DNA of 7,391 bases, taken from Actinomycetes bacterium. GTDB taxonomy: Bacteria > Actinomycetota > Actinomycetes > Actinomycetales > Actinomycetaceae. The stretch spans positions 1 to 7,391 of the forward strand of contig JAEZVQ010000050.1 of assembly GCA_023420745.1 (NCBI GenBank), written 5' to 3'. Position 1 is the first letter of the stretch. Each line of letters opens with the position of its first letter. Of the stretch, positions 1-5,536 are shown one piece after another. The notes beneath the pieces are model-generated. The model saw nothing but the letters and a program-made list of their open reading frames with translations. It searched no databases and had not been told where the DNA came from. The translations under genes and the position numbers were made by a program.

Positions 1-1
1 C

Positions 2-241
2 GTCTATGACGCGTGGGGATCGGGACCAGATCACATGCGCGAATATGAGGCGAATGTGACGATCGGCGGTGTTGAGGTGGCACGCGGTGTGGCTTCGTCG
101 AAGAAGAAAGCGAAATCGGAAGCGGCGAGGCGTGCGTACCTCGAGCTAACGGCTGCGGATACCTCCGATGGCGCGACTGTGGCGAACACCGAGATGACCG
201 TCGAGGAGCGAATCGGCGATTCATCCGAGCGACATGCCTGA
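2..241 (+). CDS. rnc: RNase III, C-terminal part (dsRNA-binding domain)
   Basis: This is the 3' end of a gene that begins left of the window; 79 codons remain. RNase III cleaves double-stranded RNA during rRNA maturation and mRNA decay, and here only the RNA-binding domain is visible. The fragment opens with a GSGPDH motif (residues 6-11), the usual start of the RNase III dsRBD. It continues through a beta strand with IGGVEVARG and reaches the Ser-Lys-rich SKKKAKSEAA helix (residues 33-42), whose lysines contact the dsRNA backbone. The domain ends near residue 50. The last ~29 residues are an acidic, probably disordered tail. The catalytic domain lies outside the window, so its active-site residues cannot be checked. 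The TGA at 239-241 overlaps the mutM start codon by 8 bases, and the rnc-mutM order is common in actinobacteria. Confidence 0.9.
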   Translation, partial: VYDAWGSGPDHMREYEANVTIGGVEVARGVASSKKKAKSEAARRAYLELTAADTSDGATVANTEMTVEERIGDSSERHA

Positions 242-1109
242 ACTGCCGGAGGTCGAAATCGCCCGGTTGGGGTGCCAACGCCACCTCGTCGGTCGGGTCA
301 TTGACAGCATTGAGGTGGCGAGTCCTCGACAGTGGCGCGATGTCGATGGCGGTGACGCCGGTGCGGCACTCACCGCTTTCAACGGGATGCGGGTGGTGAG
401 CTGCGGTCGCCGTGGGAAATACCTGTGGTGGGAATGTGGCGATCCAACGGCGACGAATCGCCGCGGAGAAGATACGACGCGACCACTCGTCATCCACCTC
501 GGGATGACGGGGACACTCCTGCTCACGTCCTCGGATTGGCACCCTACTCACGAACGCATCCGCATCAATCTCACTGATTGTGACAGCGTCGCCCTGGTCG
601 ACCCGCGACGGTTCGGGCACCTCACCGCCGATCGGTGGGTACACGGCTCTCGTCCGATCCCGAGCATCGTCACGGTCGCACCGGACTGCTTCGAGCCCGA
701 GTGGGACGCCGAGCAGTGGAGCCGGCAGGTTCGACGTTCATCACGCGCGGTGAAAACGCTGCTGCTCGACCAGCAGATCATGTCCGGGGTGGGCAATATC
801 TACGCTGATGAAGCACTGTGGCGAGCGGGTATTCGAGGAACGCGGCGGGGGAAAACCTTGCGGGTACGCGAAACTCAGGCACTGGCAGCATCGGTGCGCG
901 AGGTTCTCACCGATGCCATTCGAGCGGGACAGAGCAGCATTGACCGCATTGTGGCGCGCAACGATATCGTTCCTCGCTATTTTGATCGCCCGCTCGACGT
1001 CTACGGTCGTGCAGGACAGGAGTGCGTGCGCTGCCACACGCTGTTGCAGTCGACAACGATCAGTGGTCGCTCGCACACGTGGTGCCCCAGCTGTCAGCCT
1101 CCGCGGTGA
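234..1109 (+). CDS. mutM: Formamidopyrimidine-DNA glycosylase (Fpg/MutM)
   Basis: This is a base-excision repair enzyme that removes 8-oxoguanine and formamidopyrimidines and nicks the abasic site by beta,delta-elimination. The protein has 291 residues, about the family's usual length or slightly above. It begins MPELPEVE, giving the N-terminal Pro nucleophile (after Met removal) and the catalytic Glu. GRRGKYLW carries the conserved Lys62. HLGMTG (Met91) and DPRRFG (Arg126, Phe128 region) supply the residues that fill the DNA void. The helix-two-turn-helix is at about residues 174-200, with MSGVGNIYADE. A C-terminal zinc finger uses Cys264, Cys267, Cys284 and Cys287, with Arg279 in its hairpin. 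All key residues are present, so it should be active. The ATG at 234 sits inside the end of rnc with no strong Shine-Dalgarno site, which suggests translational coupling. The MPELPE N-terminus fixes the start. The related Nei family is unlikely given the full Fpg signature. Confidence 0.96.
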   Translation: MPELPEVEIARLGCQRHLVGRVIDSIEVASPRQWRDVDGGDAGAALTAFNGMRVVSCGRRGKYLWWECGDPTATNRRGEDTTRPLVIHLGMTGTLLLTSSDWHPTHERIRINLTDCDSVALVDPRRFGHLTADRWVHGSRPIPSIVTVAPDCFEPEWDAEQWSRQVRRSSRAVKTLLLDQQIMSGVGNIYADEALWRAGIRGTRRGKTLRVRETQALAASVREVLTDAIRAGQSSIDRIVARNDIVPRYFDRPLDVYGRAGQECVRCHTLLQSTTISGRSHTWCPSCQPPR

Positions 1110-1122
1110 TCGGGCGAGCAGG

Positions 1123-1128
1123 TAGAAT
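1123..1128 (+). promoter_or_regulatory. Possible -10 element upstream of the response regulator
   Basis: The hexamer TAGAAT lies in the 53-base gap between mutM and the regulator and resembles an actinobacterial sigma-70-type -10 box. Transcription would start near 1134-1136, leaving a short leader before the GTG at 1163. No convincing -35 box is found 16-18 bases upstream, so this is a weak call. The regulator could equally be read through from rnc-mutM. Confidence 0.3.
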
Positions 1129-1147
1129 CACCGGTGTGCCGATACAG

Positions 1148-1154
1148 AAGGGAG
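1148..1154 (+). promoter_or_regulatory. Ribosome binding site that sets the regulator start
   Basis: AAGGGAG ends 8 bases before the GTG at 1163. It supports that start over the in-frame upstream GTG codons at 1136 and 1154. From 1163 the protein also begins directly at the first beta strand of the receiver domain, as DevR/DosR does. Confidence 0.6.
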
Positions 1155-1162
1155 TGGAATCG

Positions 1163-1810
1163 GTGAGCGTTCGCGTGATGATCATCGACGATCATGAGAT
1201 CGTGCGTCGAGGGATCGCGGAAATCGTTGACCGCGCTGAGGGGCTGGAAGTCGTCGCCGAGGCCGGGAACGTTGCCGACGCGGTGCGCCGCGCTGACCTC
1301 GTCATTCCCGACGTCATCCTCGTTGACCTCCAGCTTCCCGACGGTACCGGCATTGACATTATTCGTCAGCTGCGTGAAGTGCAGCCGAGCATTCGACCCA
1401 TCGTGCTCACATCATTCGACGATGATTCCGCGCTTGCCGAGGCCCTTGAGGTGGGGGCACTGGCCTACGTGTTGAAGACGGTTCGTGGCGCGGAGATCAC
1501 CGAGGTGATTCGCGCAGTCGCCGACGGTCGGGTGCTGCTCGACGAGCGGACGGTGACGAAACGGCGTGCCGATCACGCGGATCCCACCGCTGATCTCACC
1601 CCGTCGGAGCGGCGGGTTCTCAACCTCATTGGCGATGGGCTGTCGAACCGTGAGATTGGGGATCGCCTCGGTGTAGCCGAAAAAACCGTGAAGAACCACA
1701 TCACCTCGCTGCTGGCGAAGATGGGGTTGCAGCGACGCACCCAGGTTGCTGCGTGGGTCGCGGGGCAGCGTGCCGCCGCGTGGCGTAACTCGAGCGACAC
1801 CACCGTATAG
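1163..1810 (+). CDS. NarL/LuxR-family response regulator, DevR/DosR-like
   Basis: This is a cytoplasmic DNA-binding regulator of 215 residues, predicted to be activated by phosphorylation. The receiver domain (about 3-120) has the acidic pair Asp9-Asp10 followed by HEIVRRG, phospho-acceptor Asp55 in LVDLQLPDG, Thr83 and Lys105: the complete active site. A linker leads to a LuxR-type helix-turn-helix (about 143-205) with LTPSERRVL, GLSNREI and the recognition helix AEKTVKN (Lys174, Lys177, Asn178), then LLAKMGLQRRTQ. Compared from memory with M. tuberculosis DevR/DosR, the start, the EKTVKN recognition helix and the RRTQ segment agree closely, and active-site spacing differs by one residue. 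That protein is the hypoxia-dormancy regulator controlled by DosS and DosT. The likely partner kinase is encoded convergently, 41 bases beyond this stop codon. Family assignment is firm. Orthology to DosR and the target genes are inferred. I see no clear DosR-box-like palindrome in the window. Confidence 0.93.
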   Translation: MSVRVMIIDDHEIVRRGIAEIVDRAEGLEVVAEAGNVADAVRRADLVIPDVILVDLQLPDGTGIDIIRQLREVQPSIRPIVLTSFDDDSALAEALEVGALAYVLKTVRGAEITEVIRAVADGRVLLDERTVTKRRADHADPTADLTPSERRVLNLIGDGLSNREIGDRLGVAEKTVKNHITSLLAKMGLQRRTQVAAWVAGQRAAAWRNSSDTTV

Positions 1811-1813
1811 CAG

Positions 1814-1848
1814 TCGCGGCGTCCTCCTCGCACGGTTGCGCGCCGTGA
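1814..1848. terminator. Possible hairpin between convergent genes
   Basis: In the 41-base gap between the regulator and kinase stop codons, TCGCGGCG (1814-1821) can pair with CGCCGTGA (1841-1848) as an 8-bp stem with one G-T wobble. A second small stem, CGCA/TGCG (1829-1832 with 1837-1840), lies inside it. The position suits a shared bidirectional terminator. There is no U-tract on either side, so an intrinsic terminator of the classical type is not supported. Confidence 0.3.
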
Positions 1849-1851
1849 GCG

Positions 1852-3636
1852 TCAGCCATGCAGTGGGATCGTCCACACGAGTTCGGTTCCCCCGCCGCGC
1901 TGACGTTTGCGAATGTCGAACGTTCCGCCGTGGCGCAACGCTCGCGCTTCAAGGTTTGCCAATCCGGAAGAGCGTTCGCGCGTGTCCTCAATGCCGCGGC
2001 CGTCGTCGCACACGGTGACTCGCAGCCGCGCACAATCAGTCGTCGCATCAGCAGCATAATCAGCAGTGGAGTCAGCCGCCGCGCCAGTTTTCTCGTTGAT
2101 CGCGGTCAGCCCGATGAAGGATACGGTCACGCGCACAGCAGTTGCTTTGGCGTGACGCGCCACATTCGACATCCCCTCGCGAATCACCGCGACGACGTCG
2201 TCGCCAATATCGTCGTCGAGGTGCGCATCAATCATCGTGGCGTCACAGTCATCGGTAATATCGATTGCCACCCCGTCGACAGTGACGACGAACGACGGGG
2301 CGAACCCCAGCGACGCCCGTGCCAGTGACGTTTCTCGCCGCAGTCGCTCGACGAAACCACAGTGGGCATCGACCTCACGCAACTCGTTGACGATTGACCG
2401 AATTTGGCGCACCGACGCGTCGACCGCAGCGATCGCCTCATCGAACACCGTCTCAATATCGGACTGGTCAAGCTCGCCGGCACAGATTTTTGACCGCGCT
2501 GTGTCGAGTTGCATTCCGGCAGCGAAGAGCTGTTGGATCGCAAAATCGTGGAGGTCACGCCCGATCTTGTCGCGCTCATTGAGTAGCGTCGCAATTTCCT
2601 TGACGTGGCGCGCGGAGACGAGTTCGAGGACGAATGCGGTCTGCTGCGCGAGCGCTTCGGCGAGGGCGAGGTCAGATGCGTTGAATTCGTCGCGCCCGGG
2701 TAGACGCAAAATAATCAGCACCCCCTCGGCTTCGCCGCGCGAAACGAGAGGAGCGTAGAGCGCGGATCCGAAGTTCTTGAATGCTGGGACGTGCAGTGTC
2801 GACGCGTGCGCGAGGGATTCAACGATCAACCCTGAGCGGCGCTCGATGGTCAACATCGCGCGTCCGCCTTCGGGCATCACCGTACCGAGCAGTGTTGGCG
2901 CCATATAGCCGGTGGCAATTTCGCACGCCCAGGTTTCCCCCACTGACGGCAACACAATGAGGACGGTGTCGGCATCGGAGACGTCGCGAACGGTGTCAGC
3001 AATGATTTCCAATGCCGCATCTTCGTCAACTCCGGTGAGTAGCGCGTTAGTGATGGTTTGCGAGGCGCGAACCCAACGTTCGCGCGACACCGATTCCGTG
3101 TGAACCCGGGCATTTTCGACCGCAATGGCTGCCGCATTGCCGAGGATTTTCAACATCCGAACATCGGCGGCATCAAACCCGCCGGGCTTGTCGGCGAGGT
3201 AGAGTCGACCAAATGTTTTTCCATTCATCGCCAAGGGGACGCCGAGAAAGTTATACATCGACCGGTGCCCTGACGGGAAGCCGGTGAATAGCGGATGGGT
3301 GGCAATGTCGTTAATAATCAGCGCGCCGTCATCGGGGATTGCTCCGATCATCCCGCGCCCAATGGGGGGGTGCCCCACCGCGTGCGCTTCTTCCGGGGAG
3401 AATCCGTGCTGGAGGAACATCCGTGTGCCTCCACGCGTGTCAAGGACAGCGAGCGCTCCGAAACGCGCCCCGGTCAGCGCGCACGACTGATCGACGAATT
3501 GCTGAAGAATCTCGGTGAGTTTCAGACTTTTCGTCAAGTCGAGTGCCGCTTCGACGAGCTGCTGAGCGGGGGGCGGTGCTGTGTGAGTGTGCGTATCCAT
3601 ATCAGTGGTGCGTGCGGTGTCGCGACTGTCACTCAT
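1852..3636 (-). CDS. GAF-GAF sensor histidine kinase, DosS/DosT-like (candidate heme sensor)
   Basis: This is a soluble two-component kinase of 594 residues with no membrane segments. In order it has a polar His/Thr-rich N-tail (1-24), GAF-A (about 36-178), GAF-B (about 205-340), a HisKA_3 dimerisation domain (about 348-420) with RDLHD (phospho-acceptor His363), and a HATPase domain (about 478-592). The last carries the N-box REGMSNVARH (Asn491), DDGRG (544-548), GLANL (558-562) and GGGTE (581-585). GAF-A has GFPSGHRSM and FLGVP, then GRLYLADK. Aligned by eye to M. tuberculosis DosS, His124 matches the proximal heme ligand His149 and Tyr146 matches distal Tyr171. The two are 22 residues apart in both proteins. 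The gene overlaps cydC by 8 bases (ATGAGTGA), with AGGA 8 bases upstream of the ATG. A TTG at 3672 is a longer, less likely start. The catalytic domain has an Ala/Asp-rich insert at about 515-536. Kinase identity is near certain; heme binding is inference. Confidence 0.93.
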   Translation of the reverse strand: MSDSRDTARTTDMDTHTHTAPPPAQQLVEAALDLTKSLKLTEILQQFVDQSCALTGARFGALAVLDTRGGTRMFLQHGFSPEEAHAVGHPPIGRGMIGAIPDDGALIINDIATHPLFTGFPSGHRSMYNFLGVPLAMNGKTFGRLYLADKPGGFDAADVRMLKILGNAAAIAVENARVHTESVSRERWVRASQTITNALLTGVDEDAALEIIADTVRDVSDADTVLIVLPSVGETWACEIATGYMAPTLLGTVMPEGGRAMLTIERRSGLIVESLAHASTLHVPAFKNFGSALYAPLVSRGEAEGVLIILRLPGRDEFNASDLALAEALAQQTAFVLELVSARHVKEIATLLNERDKIGRDLHDFAIQQLFAAGMQLDTARSKICAGELDQSDIETVFDEAIAAVDASVRQIRSIVNELREVDAHCGFVERLRRETSLARASLGFAPSFVVTVDGVAIDITDDCDATMIDAHLDDDIGDDVVAVIREGMSNVARHAKATAVRVTVSFIGLTAINEKTGAAADSTADYAADATTDCARLRVTVCDDGRGIEDTRERSSGLANLEARALRHGGTFDIRKRQRGGGTELVWTIPLHG

Positions 3637-5536
3637 ATTCCATGTCCTGACTGTCAGCCGCTGTGGTGTCAACGGGAGCGGTCATGTCCGTGTCATTTTC
3701 CAGTGCGAGGAGTTGACGATAGTGCGCGCAGGTAGCAAGCAGCTCGCGGTGAGTTCCTCGTGCGCCAATGATCGCCGGTGTATGTCCTGCGCCGCGTCCG
3801 TCAGTATCTCCCGGCATGAGGATGAGAATCTCATCGGCATTCTTGATCGGCGTCAGGCGGTGTGTCACCACGACGATCCCGCGAGCAATGTCATCTTCTC
3901 TGGTCGGTCGTGCGAGAGAAAGGAGGTCGCGCACAATCGCATCCCCAGTCTCTTGATCAAGGTGCTCGCCCGGTTCATCAATGAGGAGGATTGGCGCTGG
4001 CGAGGCGAGTGCGCGAGCAATGAGGAGGCGACGACGTTCTCCACCTGAAATTGTCGTCCCACCTGATCCGAGGACGGTGTTGATCCCGTCGGGAAGGTGG
4101 TCGAGCCACTGACCGAGGTGGACGCGTTCGAGTAGTGCGCGAGCGTGATCAACACTGAGATCAGGGTCGGTACACCGAAGATTTTCGATCACCGAGGTAG
4201 CGAAAACATGCGCGTCCTCAGCGGTCAACGCACACCGCATCCCCGCTTCACGCCGTGACCACGTGTGTGCTGCACGACCGTCAATGATTGCGGTTCCTGA
4301 CATCGGCGGCAGCATTCCACACAGCGTGGTCAGTAGCGTCGATTTTCCGATTCCTGACGGACCGACGATGGCAATTGCGCGTCCTGGACGGACATTGAGG
4401 TCAATACCTGACACGACGGTTGGGCCATTTGGCCAGGCGACGCTGAGGTTGCGGGCGCTGACGTGCGAGGTCGCGCAAGACTTGCCCGAGGTGGTCTCAT
4501 TCCCGGTTGCGACACTGTCGTCACGTGCGTCATCGCGCGTATCCACCGTGAGATCGGCATCGCCGAGAAGCGTCGCAATACGCTCAGCGGCTCGCGCACT
4601 TTTGACTAGTTGAACCGCTGCCGGAGCCAGTTCGGAAGTCCCTTCAAATGAGGCGAGGGGAGTGAGGGCGAGGACGGCGAGCGCGATCGCGACGACCGCG
4701 CCTGATTCGACACCGTGACCGCCGATGATGATCGCGCCAATTACCGCAATCCCCATGGCGAGCGCATCGACGGCAACGGCAAATGCTGCTGGTCGCGCCA
4801 CCGCATCTTCAGCTCGCGCTAACGCGTCCTCAGTGGCATCGAGGGCACGGTGCAAGCGCGGTGTGGCACCCGCAACGCTCAGCTCGTCACAGTGGTCAAC
4901 GAGTGTCATCGCATGAGTCGATAAGTCGATGCGAGCACGTTCGTGAGCAATTTCAGCCATGCGTGCTGAACGCATGGTGAGCAGTGGTGCGACGATTCCC
5001 GACAGTACGAGGCACAGGGCGAGAACGCCAGCCGCAGCAGGGGAGATCAGGGCAATCCCACCGACTGTTGCGACGGCGGTTACCGCGGCAACGAAGGCGG
5101 GCAGTACCGACTTGACCAGTAGATCGCCGATAGCATCGACGTCTGCGCCGACACGCGCGAGCAAATCTCCACGGTGTAGCCCCGCAATCACATCGGTACG
5201 GCTGGCGGCGAGACGGTGGTACACACTGTCGCGCAGGTGGGCAATCCCATCCATAGCTACGCGGTGGGAGGCGAGGCGCTGAAGGTAGCGCAACACTGCC
5301 TTGGAAATCCCAAAGAATCGCACACCGACGGTGGCCACCTGGAGGTAGAGCACCGGGGGGTGTTGTGAGGCGCGGGCGATGAGCCATGCCGAAGTGGCGA
5401 TCAGGGCAATCGACGCGCTGAGACCGAGAACGCCGAGTATCACTGCAGCAGTAAAACGCCACCAGCGTACGCCCAGCATCGGGGTCAAGGTGCGGAGTGC
5501 GCGAAACTCGCGCCGAGTGACGGCATACGGTGTCAC
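3629..5536 (-). CDS. cydC: ABC transporter half-subunit CydC (cytochrome bd assembly)
   Basis: CydC pairs with CydD in an inner-membrane ABC exporter needed for functional cytochrome bd. Thiol (cysteine/glutathione) export is the classical role, and heme transport has been proposed more recently. The protein has 635 residues. The transmembrane region (about 25-300) has hydrophobic segments near 27-52, 62-82, 145-165, 167-188, 252-273 and 280-296. A hydrophilic, acidic linker (about 326-358) precedes the ATPase domain. That domain has Walker A GPSGIGKST (392-400), the signature ISGGERRR (496-503), Walker B PILLIDEPGEHLD (515-527, catalytic Glu521) and switch His559. The Q-loop position appears to be Glu440 (LTAEDAHVF) rather than Gln; I believe this occurs in other actinobacterial CydC proteins. 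The GTG start overlaps the cydD stop by 4 bases and follows a strong AGGAGG. Gene order and partner separate it from general lipid or drug half-transporters. Confidence 0.9.
   Translation of the reverse strand: MTPYAVTRREFRALRTLTPMLGVRWWRFTAAVILGVLGLSASIALIATSAWLIARASQHPPVLYLQVATVGVRFFGISKAVLRYLQRLASHRVAMDGIAHLRDSVYHRLAASRTDVIAGLHRGDLLARVGADVDAIGDLLVKSVLPAFVAAVTAVATVGGIALISPAAAGVLALCLVLSGIVAPLLTMRSARMAEIAHERARIDLSTHAMTLVDHCDELSVAGATPRLHRALDATEDALARAEDAVARPAAFAVAVDALAMGIAVIGAIIIGGHGVESGAVVAIALAVLALTPLASFEGTSELAPAAVQLVKSARAAERIATLLGDADLTVDTRDDARDDSVATGNETTSGKSCATSHVSARNLSVAWPNGPTVVSGIDLNVRPGRAIAIVGPSGIGKSTLLTTLCGMLPPMSGTAIIDGRAAHTWSRREAGMRCALTAEDAHVFATSVIENLRCTDPDLSVDHARALLERVHLGQWLDHLPDGINTVLGSGGTTISGGERRRLLIARALASPAPILLIDEPGEHLDQETGDAIVRDLLSLARPTREDDIARGIVVVTHRLTPIKNADEILILMPGDTDGRGAGHTPAIIGARGTHRELLATCAHYRQLLALENDTDMTAPVDTTAADSQDMEYE
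3645..3648 (-). promoter_or_regulatory. Ribosome binding site of the kinase, inside cydC
   Basis: On the - strand AGGA lies 8 bases before the ATG at 3634-3636, within the last codons of cydC. It favours this ATG over the upstream in-frame TTG at 3672. It also implies that ribosomes finishing cydC can re-initiate on the kinase. Confidence 0.55.

Noticed and set aside
1022..1162. 47-residue N-terminal extension of the response regulator starting inside mutM
   Set aside because: It overlaps the zinc-finger coding part of mutM, and the receiver domain begins right after the GTG at 1163, which has its own RBS.
1110..1162. Search for a DosR-box-like palindrome before the regulator
   Set aside because: No GGGAC...GTCCC-type inverted repeat is visible in this gap or before cydD, so autoregulation through such a box is not claimed.
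2237..2758. + strand open frame of 173 codons antisense to the kinase
   Set aside because: Ser/Ala/Arg-rich composition typical of an antisense shadow. The opposite strand encodes clear kinase motifs throughout.
3637..3672. TTG start for the kinase at 3672, adding 12 residues
   Set aside because: TTG is a rare start and there is no good Shine-Dalgarno before it. The ATG at 3636 has AGGA at 8 bases and the usual stop/start overlap.
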